Assembly (NCBI GenBank): GCA_022840285.1
Contig: JALHIE010000006.1
Coordinates: forward strand, 1 to 37,394
Length of the DNA: 37,394 nucleotides
Direction of reading: 5' to 3'
Origin: Porphyromonadaceae bacterium
Lineage (GTDB): Bacteria; Bacteroidota; Bacteroidia; Bacteroidales; Dysgonomonadaceae
How positions within the stretch are numbered: the first letter of the stretch is position 1; each line of letters opens with the position of its first letter. Positions 1-6,378 of this stretch are shown here, piece after piece. Under the pieces are notes generated by a model, which was given only the letters and a program-made list of their open reading frames with translations, was not told where the DNA came from and ran no database searches. The position numbers were made by a program, and so were the translations under genes.

Positions 1-1
1 G

Positions 2-682
2 GTGGCGATTGCCGGATTGGTGAACGCAGGGAAATCCACCCTGCTGAATGCCCTGCTGGGCGAAGAAAAGGCACTGGTGACGCCTGTAGCCGGAACCACG
101 CGCGACACCATAGAAGACGTGCTGGTGGTGGATGGAATCCCCTTTCGTTTCATTGATACAGCCGGGCTGCGGCATATTGGCCAGGTGGATGAAATGTCCC
201 AGGAACATGTAGAGAAACTGGGCGTGAAACGTTCCCTGGAAACCATCCGTTCTGCTTCTGTCCTTATGCTTGTCCTGGACGCTTCCCGGCCTGAAACCTT
301 CACCGAAAGCCTTCAATCGGTAGCAACGTTTAAAAATGAATACATCTTGTTCATTATTAATAAAATAGATCTGGTATATAACAAAGATGTTATATTTCAA
401 GAATTTATGAACAACCTATGTAACACGTTTGTTACATTGAATAAATCCAATACTTCTACCCTACTGTTGTCTGCAGCTAAAAACATTGGTATTGAAGATA
501 TTAAAAACACCTTAGTATCTATGATACGGCCCAATCTGGACCGGAACGCCATCATACTGACCAACCTGCGCCACTACCAGGAACTCTGTGCTGCCGGAGA
601 AGCTTTAAAACGCGTCAGCGAGGGTCTGGACTTGGACGTTTCTGCATCGGTAAATAAATATTGGTACTCAAAAAGGTACTGA
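2..682 (+). CDS. mnmE: MnmE (TrmE) tRNA-modification GTPase, 5' partial and 3' truncated by ICE insertion
   Basis: MnmE, with MnmG, modifies wobble uridine 34 of certain tRNAs in the cytoplasm. The window starts inside the gene, directly at the G domain: P-loop GLVNAGKST at the first residues, switch region GTTRDT, G3 DTAGLR, G4 NKID and G5 SAAK are all visible, followed by the start of the C-terminal helical domain (NLRHYQEL ... EGLDLDVSA). After about nt 646 the sequence stops looking like MnmE and ends in 11 unrelated residues and a TGA. Family members continue about 40 residues further and end in a conserved Cys motif (FCIGK type) needed for modification; it is absent here. The 341-520 segment is strikingly AT-rich compared with the rest of the gene. 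GTPase activity could persist, but tRNA modification is probably lost unless another copy exists. Confidence 0.9.
   Translation: MAIAGLVNAGKSTLLNALLGEEKALVTPVAGTTRDTIEDVLVVDGIPFRFIDTAGLRHIGQVDEMSQEHVEKLGVKRSLETIRSASVLMLVLDASRPETFTESLQSVATFKNEYILFIINKIDLVYNKDVIFQEFMNNLCNTFVTLNKSNTSTLLLSAAKNIGIEDIKNTLVSMIRPNLDRNAIILTNLRHYQELCAAGEALKRVSEGLDLDVSASVNKYWYSKRY
661..680 (+). repeat. Paired GGTACT direct repeat at the ICE/mnmE junction
   Basis: GGTACT occurs at 663-668 and again at 675-680, 12 nt apart, inside the last codons of the chimeric mnmE frame. The longer form TTGGTACT (661-668) reappears in inverted orientation as AGTACC-containing octamers at 1002-1009, 7426-7433 and 7439-7446. The placement next to the junction suggests integrase arm or core sites, but this is inference only. 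Confidence 0.35.
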
Positions 683-696
683 AATCAACGAAATCT

Positions 697-752
697 AACG
701 GAAACAAACTGAAATTAAGGTAATTGCAAACCTTATTCCGTTTGTTTCCGTT
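697..752. repeat. Large inverted repeat just inside the ICE left end
   Basis: The arms AACGGAAACAAAC (697-709) and GTTTGTTTCCGTT (740-752) are perfect 13-nt inverted repeats. Between them lies a second nested pair, TAAGGT (716-721) and ACCTTA (730-735), around an 8-nt loop. A transcript would fold into a two-stage hairpin. It could stop transcription leaving mnmE, or be a recombinase or accessory-factor binding site. There is no strong T-tract, so a classical intrinsic terminator is less likely. Confidence 0.6.
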
Positions 753-789
753 TGCTATTATTTGTTTGGGATATTGTCAAATTTGAGCC

Positions 790-898
790 GATTTGGCACA
801 CGATTTGGCACACGTGTGACAGCGTGTGCCAAAATTTTGGCACATATTTCAAAAAAGTTACCGAAATGCCCTCTCCGATAACATTCTACGTGTGCCAA
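790..898. repeat. Cluster of TTTGGCACA sites, including a perfect 20-bp palindrome
   Basis: A 12-mer GATTTGGCACAC is repeated head to tail at 790-801 and 802-813. It is followed by the perfect palindrome TGTGCCAAAATTTTGGCACA at 825-844 and a further inverted copy, GTGTGCCAA, at 890-898. The same core appears before the transfer operon (CGTGCCAAAA at 7369-7378 and TTTTGGCACT at 7561-7570). Clustered direct and inverted copies are typical of integrase arm sites or of operators for an element-encoded regulator. Confidence 0.55.
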
Positions 899-916
899 TA
901 CACTAATAATTACCAT

Positions 917-946
917 TTGATATCACCCTATCACCACAATTGATAT
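917..946. promoter_or_regulatory. Paired TTGATAT boxes upstream of the integrase
   Basis: TTGATAT is present at 917-923 and 940-946, spaced 23 nt (about two helical turns), with a third copy at 1123-1129 in the integrase leader. The same box makes up the symmetrical palindrome at 4255-4290 before the HTH genes. A shared regulator for both loci is therefore plausible. The motif is AT-rich and short, so chance occurrence is possible. Confidence 0.3.
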
Positions 947-1027
947 AACACCATTACAAAACATTAAATTACTTGTATTAAGGTATTTAGCAAATTGTAT
1001 CAAGTACCATATATATTTTACCAAAAT

Positions 1028-1058
1028 TTTGATAGTTTACCAAAATGTATTACTTTTG
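1028..1058 (+). promoter_or_regulatory. Bacteroides-type promoter of the integrase
   Basis: TTTG at 1028-1031, a spacer of exactly 19 nt, then TACTTTTG at 1051-1058. This fits the Bacteroides sigma consensus TTTG-N19-21-TAnnTTTG at every defined position. Transcription would start near 1065, leaving a leader of about 90 nt before the integrase ATG at 1154. Two TTTACCAAAAT direct repeats (1017-1027 and 1036-1046, 19 nt apart) overlap the promoter, so a repressor could bind here. Confidence 0.65.
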
Positions 1059-1153
1059 CGCTGTGATTTATGCAGGAAATTGCTGAAAAGTCCACAGTTT
1101 TCCACGAAATCACACAAAGACTTTGATATTGTACAAATTAATAATACACGATC

Positions 1154-2332
1154 ATGAACAAGAAGAAGACAGCACCTGCCACCGAACAGCTTGTAAAGCT
1201 CCGCAAAAGATTATTGCCCAGCGGCAATACAGTTTTATTCCTGGACTACATCCAGAATGATGAACGAATAAGGGAAAGTCTCGGTCTCACTCTTCTTGGC
1301 GCAAAGACCGTCGACGCAAAGGAGCGCAACAAAGCAACGATGATCAAGGCGGAGAACCTGCGCCTTAAAAAGGAACGGGAACTTCTCATGGGAAAGCAGG
1401 TTAGAGAGAATCAGGGACCCAGCACGCTGTTCCTCCCCTATTACAGAGCCATGGTTGAAGACCGTCACGGCAACCCCGACACACAGGGCAACTGGGGCAA
1501 CTGGCGCAGCTGTCTGCGGTACCTTGAAGTGTATTGTACAGAGAATACCACTTTTGCCGACATAACGCCGAAATGGGTCCAGGGATTCAAGAACTATCTG
1601 GATCAGGTGGAAAAAGATACGCACAAGTTGCCTAGCAAGGCCAGCAAGAACAAATTCAACGGTCTGTCTCAAAGCTCAAAGGTCTCTTATTTCAATAAGT
1701 TGAAAGCCTGCCTTAACAAAGCCTTCAAGGAGCATGTCATCGATTACAATCCGGCTGACGCAGTTCAAGGATTCCGGGTTCCGGACACGGAGCGTCAGTA
1801 TCTCACCATCGAGGAGGTCAGAAGCCTGATGGCAACAGACTGCAAATACCCGCAGCTCAAGAGAGCTTTCCTGTTCGGATGTCTGACCGGCTTGAGAAAG
1901 AGCGACATTCTGAAACTCACCTGGGGCGAGGTTCAGAAGTTCGGACCTTACACACGGCTTGTCTTCAAGCAGAAGAAGACCGGTGGCCAGGAATACCTTG
2001 ATATTCCGGAGGCTGCCGTAGAATATCTCGGTGAGAGAGGTGACGCGAAAGCCGGCGATCTCGTATTCCGGACGTTCAAGTACAGTGCTGAAACCTCTCT
2101 GGAACTGCGCCGATGGGCATTGATGGCCGGTATCACAAAGGATTTCACATTCCATTGCAGCCGTCATACATTCGCGGTGCTTCTGCTCAATTCAGGAACC
2201 GACATTTATACCGTCTCCAAACTTCTCGGCCACAGGGAACTTGCTACCACTCAGATTTACGCTCACCTGATTGACCAGAAGAAACAGGATGCTGTCTCAA
2301 GAATCAGTAACTTGCTCGGTGACAACAAATAA
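1154..2332 (+). CDS. int: Tyrosine site-specific recombinase (ICE integrase)
   Basis: This 392-residue protein should integrate and excise the element. It has an N-terminal arm-binding region (about 1-85), a SAM-like core-binding domain (about 90-200) and a C-terminal catalytic domain. The catalytic set is complete: Arg248 in TGLRKSD, a beta-hairpin Lys near 274-275, His334 and Arg337 in HCSRH, His360 in LLGH and the nucleophile Tyr369 in QIYAHL. Length and domain order match Bacteroides conjugative-transposon and phage-type integrases. The ATG at 1154 follows a consensus promoter by about 90 nt. It lies next to the mnmE junction, so mnmE is presumably its target in this strain. The next gene starts 9 nt after its stop and is probably cotranscribed. 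Confidence 0.95.
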   Translation: MNKKKTAPATEQLVKLRKRLLPSGNTVLFLDYIQNDERIRESLGLTLLGAKTVDAKERNKATMIKAENLRLKKERELLMGKQVRENQGPSTLFLPYYRAMVEDRHGNPDTQGNWGNWRSCLRYLEVYCTENTTFADITPKWVQGFKNYLDQVEKDTHKLPSKASKNKFNGLSQSSKVSYFNKLKACLNKAFKEHVIDYNPADAVQGFRVPDTERQYLTIEEVRSLMATDCKYPQLKRAFLFGCLTGLRKSDILKLTWGEVQKFGPYTRLVFKQKKTGGQEYLDIPEAAVEYLGERGDAKAGDLVFRTFKYSAETSLELRRWALMAGITKDFTFHCSRHTFAVLLLNSGTDIYTVSKLLGHRELATTQIYAHLIDQKKQDAVSRISNLLGDNK

Positions 2333-2341
2333 TATACGGCC

Positions 2342-3388
2342 ATGTTAAGGAATGAAGCGGCGATGGCTATCGCCCTAATCAACAAGAACTCCAAGCTTAT
2401 CGCAAATGCGGTCCAGACTGGAGATACGGCTATGCTGACCAGAGTTCTTTCAGAAGGAGTCGAATATGAGGAACTGGGCGGCATGGTGACCGAATATCTG
2501 GAGATTGACAAGGATCCGAAGCTGTACGGTCCCCTGCTGCATCTTGTAAATGTTGATTCGATTCTGGATTTTACCTATAAGAACAAGGAGTATCAATATG
2601 GTCCACAAATGATAGAACTGGCAACAGTCGTAGAAAACCTGAGGCAGGCTGCCGCCGGACTTGAGGCCGACACGCATCGTAACTATCCCAATCTGACAAA
2701 GTTCTTTTCAAATGAAAAGGCAAACGAGCTGTTTCACAGGGCATATAGGGCCGGAATTCTGACCGAGGATTATCAGCCCAAGAAAGGTGTCCAGATGTAT
2801 CAGCTGAAACTCGTCGCCTATGCCATCATTCAGATACTGAACCTTCCCACTAGAGACCGCTGGTGCCGATTCAACGAGCAATGGAACCTTCATGAAGGCC
2901 GTTTATCCAGAATCTTCATACCGATGACCAAGGGCAACAATATATATAGGATTATACAGCTGTACCCCGAGGCCGATTTCCATGAGCTGCTGTCTCCTCA
3001 GCACAACCAGGAAACCCCGTTCAAAACGAACCTGACAAAGAAACAGGCGGCATCTTTGTTCAATGGTTTGCAGTTATACGGATTTCTTGATGCCAATACA
3101 GAGATAGAGAACTTCGAAGCTATGCTTGGAGTTATCAGAATGCCATCCTCAGCAATCAACTGGACCGGATCATATTACTCCCTCGTGTACTTCGCCAAGC
3201 TTGTTCTTATGGAAAGCAATCCAAAAGTGTGGCTCATGGTCGAGGACTGGTTCACCGTTGACAACAAGAAGCTTAATCACGGAACGCTGAAGAGCAAGAG
3301 CACCTTCCTGAACAGGAACAAGGACAATTATGAATTTACCGAAGTCCTGGACGACATAGTCCGCACTTCAATAGGAGAATTAGAATAG
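2342..3388 (+). CDS. Unrecognised 348-residue protein following the integrase
   Basis: I do not recognise the family. The protein is soluble, with no signal peptide or membrane segment. Two regions look like divergent copies of one helical module: about residues 120-165 (SNEKANELF ... AGIL ... YQLKLVAYAI) and about 230-285 (TKKQAASLF ... YGFLD ... WTGSYYSLVYFAKLVL). The second, with its W-T-G ... L motif, faintly recalls the C-terminal part of RteC-like regulators of Bacteroides conjugative transposons, but the match is weak. Position directly behind int suggests a role in excision control or regulation; this is inference. The ATG at 2342 is 9 nt after the int stop. Confidence 0.7.
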   Translation: MLRNEAAMAIALINKNSKLIANAVQTGDTAMLTRVLSEGVEYEELGGMVTEYLEIDKDPKLYGPLLHLVNVDSILDFTYKNKEYQYGPQMIELATVVENLRQAAAGLEADTHRNYPNLTKFFSNEKANELFHRAYRAGILTEDYQPKKGVQMYQLKLVAYAIIQILNLPTRDRWCRFNEQWNLHEGRLSRIFIPMTKGNNIYRIIQLYPEADFHELLSPQHNQETPFKTNLTKKQAASLFNGLQLYGFLDANTEIENFEAMLGVIRMPSSAINWTGSYYSLVYFAKLVLMESNPKVWLMVEDWFTVDNKKLNHGTLKSKSTFLNRNKDNYEFTEVLDDIVRTSIGELE

Positions 3389-3463
3389 GATACATCGTAC
3401 TCCCCGGGTGTCGTGTCTGCATTCCGGACACACACTTTGGGTATTAATAACAATTATACAGTT

Positions 3464-4235
3464 ATGATGAACAACAATTCTATCATCTCTCTTTTTGTCT
3501 CCATCGGATTCACAAATCAAGAGTGAGGCCTACGCCGGGTGCGATGGCCTCTTTAAGCTCTGGCTGGAAGCCATGGGCACTTTCCAGTCAACCGTAATGA
3601 AGTCCAATGTGCGTTACAGCCGTTTCTGTGAGGACTTCATCAACTCCCATCTGTTTCACGATGCAACGGACTCAGCGTCAAGGAACGGCCACATGGTCAA
3701 CCTTGGGCGCATCCGTTCCCTCCTTGAGCAAAGAGAGGACCTTGTCAGAAGATACAGTGCCGGAGAACTGTCCCAGGCCAGCTTTGACTCTTGCATGGAG
3801 GAACTCATGCTGATTCATAAAGGCATTGTCAGGGACATCGTCAGGGATTTCGACTGCCATCTCAGCGCCAGGACGATTCACATGATCACAAAGGCGGCCA
3901 ATGACATCCCATTGTTCAAGAAACAGGTCAGCGAGGAGGAAATGTCTCTCCTGTTTAATGAATGCGTTTCATTCGAAAGGAATCTCGTGGCAGACAACAA
4001 CGGCGTTCTGTCGTATTTCTTCAGCCAGCTGAACTATCATTCAATAATTACAAACCGCTACCAGTCGGTGATTGAGAGTCATCATCTGATCCTCAGTTCT
4101 TCGGCAAAAAAGTATCTCACGGCTCACCTGCTTGCAGCATCCCTCCGACAGTGGGAGGACAAGGAGAAGCCGGTGAAGCTGAAAGTGGACAGGTGGCTTC
4201 CGCTCATAAAGGAAACAGTTTTTACCGCAGAATGA
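3464..4235 (+). CDS. Unrecognised protein, apparently frameshifted near its start
   Basis: The long frame runs to 4235 but has no ATG at its 5' end; its earliest listed start is a TTG at 3495. A tandem ATG ATG at 3464-3469 opens a frame (MMNNNSIISLF) that hits TGA at 3524. Removing one T from the five-T run at 3492-3496 joins the two into one protein beginning MMNNNSIISLLSPSDSQIK. This suggests a homopolymer error, a real frameshift mutation or slippage. The body is about 246 residues, predicted helical and soluble, with no recognisable motif; the next possible in-frame ATG is near 3573. A palindrome begins 20 nt after the stop. It may be functional only if the frame is restored. Confidence 0.6.
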
Positions 4236-4254
4236 CTCTTTAATTGAAGCATTT

Positions 4255-4290
4255 ATTGATACCGATATTGATATCAATTTTGCTATCAAT
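4255..4290. promoter_or_regulatory. Four-half-site symmetrical operator upstream of the HTH genes
   Basis: ATTGATA (4255-4261), 5 nt, the palindrome ATTGATATCAAT (4267-4278), 5 nt, TATCAAT (4284-4290). The whole 36-bp block is a nested inverted repeat with identical spacers, i.e. four ATTGATA half-sites in mirror symmetry. A promoter-like TAACTTTT lies just downstream at 4295-4302, so a protein bound here would cover its -33 region. A dimer or tetramer of a regulator, perhaps one of the adjacent HTH proteins, is the likely ligand. Confidence 0.6.
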
Positions 4291-4318
4291 GCGTTAACTT
4301 TTCACCAACAAGAGTACG

Positions 4319-4324
4319 ATGTAA
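4319..4324 (+). promoter_or_regulatory. Start-stop codon pair (ATG TAA) in the leader ahead of the terminator
   Basis: ATG immediately followed by TAA occurs 5 nt before the stem of the hairpin at 4329. If translated it would park a ribosome beside the terminator. Bacteroides conjugative transposons are known to use very short leader peptides (tetQ leader of CTnDOT), so the arrangement is suggestive. Chance occurrence cannot be excluded. Confidence 0.25.
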
Positions 4325-4328
4325 TTTC

Positions 4329-4370
4329 GCCCTTCGAAAGCTCACGGGTTTTCGGAGGGCTTTCTTTTTT
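4329..4370 (+). terminator. Intrinsic terminator, possibly an attenuator of the HTH operon
   Basis: Stem GCCCTTCGAAA (4329-4339) pairs with TTTCGGAGGGC (4350-4360), 11 bp with one G-T wobble around a 10-nt loop, followed by TTTCTTTTTT. It could end transcription from the gene ending at 4235. However, only 28 nt separate its T-tract from the next ATG at 4399, with no room or sequence for a promoter between. Transcripts of the HTH gene therefore have to pass it. Confidence 0.8.
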
Positions 4371-4398
4371 CACCGGAAACAACTAAAGTATCACAATT

Positions 4399-4812
4399 AT
4401 GGAATTCAGTTCAAAAGAGATTCTAAAACTGGTTGAGCAAGCCAGCGGCTTGCCTGACATCCTCGGCAAGAGGGGCGAGTTGACATCACTGATCTTCCAG
4501 TTTCACGAGGTGGAGGAATATCTCAAACGCTTCGAGAGCCTGGAAGAGCTTACGAGGCATCTGAAAGAGGTGGAAGACAGGATGTATGTCTGCAAGTCCT
4601 ACTTAACGACCAACGAGGCGATGCAGTATCTTTCAATGAGCAAATTTACGCTTCTGGAAGCTGCCAAGCGCCGTGAACTACCCTACTATACTCCACCAAG
4701 CAAGAGTTATTACTTCCTGCGCGAGGAACTTGATGAATGGGTCAACTCTTTCCGCGTGCCGTCGCAGAAAGAGATTGACGAGCAGGAAAGCAACACGGCC
4801 AGAAGGATTTAA
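4399..4812 (+). CDS. Excisionase-type helix-turn-helix DNA-binding protein
   Basis: A 137-residue protein with an N-terminal helical, possibly coiled-coil region (residues 1-65) and a C-terminal winged-HTH of the MerR/excisionase kind. The pattern LTTNEAMQYLSMSKFTLLEA, a basic turn, then YYFLREELDEWV is diagnostic. Such proteins in Bacteroides elements act as excisionases (Xis2c/Xis2d-like) or regulators that bend DNA at attachment sites. It starts at ATG 4399 and ends 4 nt before the next HTH gene, so the two form a pair. Its expression must pass the terminator at 4329-4370, and the operator at 4255-4290 lies upstream. A role in excision is family inference. Confidence 0.8.
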   Translation: MEFSSKEILKLVEQASGLPDILGKRGELTSLIFQFHEVEEYLKRFESLEELTRHLKEVEDRMYVCKSYLTTNEAMQYLSMSKFTLLEAAKRRELPYYTPPSKSYYFLREELDEWVNSFRVPSQKEIDEQESNTARRI

Positions 4813-4816
4813 AAGT

Positions 4817-5137
4817 ATGAAGAGCAAAATTACCGCCCATGATATTTCCCAGCTGAACAACAAGATAGACCTGCTTACCTTGAAGGTTGATTCAATTGGA
4901 CAACATGACGATGAGAATATACGTAGCATCATCGGAAGAATAGACAGAATCGAGGATGAAATGAAAGGAACCAGCAATGTCATGTCTTCAAAGGAGGCGG
5001 CAGCCTATCTCGGGATATCAGTTGCAAGACTATACCAGCTCATCAGAAACAGCCAGCTTCCGTTCTTCAAGCCTAACAGGAAAATGTTCTTCGAGAGACA
5101 CAGACTTGACGAATGGGTGGCGAATAACATCAAATGA
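4817..5137 (+). CDS. Second excisionase-type helix-turn-helix protein
   Basis: 106 residues. Residues 1-50 are predicted coiled coil (DISQLNNKIDLLTLKVDSI ... RIDRIEDEMKG), which would allow dimerisation. Residues 53-106 form an excisionase/MerR-like HTH: MSSKEAAAYLGISVARLYQL, then LPFFKPNRKMFFERHRLDEW. It is a shorter relative of the preceding HTH protein with the same order of coiled coil then HTH. I chose the ATG at 4817 because it follows the previous stop by 4 nt; the longer open frame upstream overlaps the first HTH gene. A pair of small HTH proteins beside an integrase is a common excision-control module. Confidence 0.8.
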   Translation: MKSKITAHDISQLNNKIDLLTLKVDSIGQHDDENIRSIIGRIDRIEDEMKGTSNVMSSKEAAAYLGISVARLYQLIRNSQLPFFKPNRKMFFERHRLDEWVANNIK

Positions 5138-5144
5138 CAACACA

Positions 5145-6209
5145 ATGGAACCAAGAATAACCCAAGAGAATTTCCATACCATTTGGTATTCCATACTCAT
5201 TAAAGCTACAGACAAATACGACACCCCACCTGAAGTTATACATGTAAGCAACTCAACTATCAGCACTTTGGGAAACTTCAGTGCATCCACAGGCAAGGGC
5301 AAGTCTAAGAAGACCTTCAATGTGTGCGCCATTGTTGCGTCGGCTCTCACCGGAAGCAAGGTTCTCAATTACGAAGCGAACTTCCCGGAAGGCAAAAGAA
5401 AAGTACTGTATTTCGATACGGAGCAGAGTTCGTATCACTGTCATAAGGTACTTGAGAGAATCAACAAATTGGCCGGTTTCCCTGCCGATCAGGACTGTGA
5501 CCTCATTGAGTTTGTCATGCTGCGGGAATACAGTCCTCTTGACAGATGCCAGATAATCGAGCTTGCACTGTCGGAAAGGCCTGATGTCGGCCTGGTCATA
5601 ATAGATGGTCTCAGAGATCTTCTCTTTGATATCAATTCTTCAACTGAGGCCGCGGAAGTCATTGGCCTGCTGATGAAATGGACAAGCAGATACAACTTAC
5701 ACATTCATACGGTCCTTCACTTGAACAAGGCTGATGACAATGTCCGAGGCCATATAGGGACCGAGCTCAATCACAAGGCGGAGACCATTCTTCAGATAAG
5801 CAAGAACGAGTCTGACGGCAATGTCAGCGAGGTTCATGCAACGCTTATCCGAGACCGGGAATTTCCTCCCTTCGCTTTCACCATCAATGACGAAGGTCTC
5901 CCCGAACTAGCAGAAGGAATTGATCTAAGACCCAAAAAGACCAAGCGCAACTTCGACTATGAGATGCTTGGTGAGGAACTCCACCGTCAGGCTCTTGACA
6001 TGGCATTTGAAGACGCACCGGTTCCTGTCGGGTATAATGCTTTGTTGGAGCGCCTTGGTGCCGGTTATGCCAGCATCGGCTATGACCGAGCCAGAAACGT
6101 ACACGTTAATGTCCTGAAGTTTCTTGTCGCCAATGACATTGTGCAGAAAATAGACAAGGGATATGTTTACAACAGGGAATTTTCATACTCTCCCCGGGTA
6201 TGTCGCTAA
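5145..6209 (+). CDS. RepA-like RecA-fold ATPase (replicative helicase family)
   Basis: 354 residues. A variant P-loop GKGKSKKT (residues 50-57) lacks the usual final Gly before Lys-Thr. The Walker B strand VGLVIIDGLRD has Asp154. A following HLNKADDNVRGHIGTEL segment is typical of the RepA/RegA-type hexameric helicase group found in plasmids and ICEs. The C-terminal third (about 265-354) looks like a winged-helix region. The ATG at 5145 begins just after the preceding stop; an overlapping upstream frame is ignored. Next to a primase and a repeat array, it probably drives replication of the excised element. The exact role, helicase or DnaB-like loader, is not decided by the sequence. Confidence 0.75.
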   Translation: MEPRITQENFHTIWYSILIKATDKYDTPPEVIHVSNSTISTLGNFSASTGKGKSKKTFNVCAIVASALTGSKVLNYEANFPEGKRKVLYFDTEQSSYHCHKVLERINKLAGFPADQDCDLIEFVMLREYSPLDRCQIIELALSERPDVGLVIIDGLRDLLFDINSSTEAAEVIGLLMKWTSRYNLHIHTVLHLNKADDNVRGHIGTELNHKAETILQISKNESDGNVSEVHATLIRDREFPPFAFTINDEGLPELAEGIDLRPKKTKRNFDYEMLGEELHRQALDMAFEDAPVPVGYNALLERLGAGYASIGYDRARNVHVNVLKFLVANDIVQKIDKGYVYNREFSYSPRVCR

Positions 6210-6332
6210 AAGCGGTTTGGTTTGGTATGGTGGGCATAGGGCAAACGGACTACAGGACTGCCAAAGGATATATCCCCGAAAAGCGGTTTAGTTTAGTATG
6301 GTGTATATAGGGAATCAAACTACTGTACCGCA
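6208..6332 (+). repeat. Imperfect direct repeat, 71-bp period, between ATPase and primase genes
   Basis: A 25-nt unit (6208-6232) beginning AAAAGCGGTTT recurs at 6279-6303 with only two differences. Similarity continues more weakly for about 25 nt after each copy (CATAGGGCAAAC vs TATAGGGAATCAAAC). The repeat fills the only sizeable gap in this gene block and lies between genes for a RepA-like ATPase and a primase. Iterons of a replication origin, an oriT or regulatory sites are the main options. There is no A+T-rich unwinding tract of note. Confidence 0.6.
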
Positions 6333-6378
6333 TTTGTACCTAATAGAGCATATGCCATTGGCACAGAACAGATAGCAC

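Larger units (their letters stand above)
683..1153. other. Non-coding left end of the ICE between mnmE and the integrase
   Basis: No convincing gene lies in these 471 nt. The only open frame of note (752-943) runs through the repeats and has no family resemblance. The region is AT-rich and holds, in order: a large hairpin-forming inverted repeat (697-752), a cluster of TTTGGCAC-type sites (790-898), three TTGATAT boxes (917, 940, 1123), a pair of TTTACCAAAAT direct repeats (1017-1027 and 1036-1046) and the probable integrase promoter (1028-1058). This is the expected composition of an attachment-site and integrase-control region. Confidence 0.6.

Noticed and set aside
419..436. TGTAAC/GTTACA inverted repeat in mnmE
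   Set aside because: Short, inside coding sequence and within a very AT-rich patch where such repeats arise by chance.
752..943. 63-codon frame upstream of the integrase
   Set aside because: It consists of the TTTGGCAC repeats and AT-rich spacer, has no family similarity and no ribosome-binding site.
1091..1108. Two CCAC(A/G) words resembling DnaA boxes in the integrase leader
   Set aside because: Neither matches the nine-base consensus and they are not clustered with other origin features.
3400..3432. Weak GTGTC/GGACAC hairpin after the gene ending at 3388
   Set aside because: Only 5-6 bp of stem and no T-tract, so it is not called a terminator.
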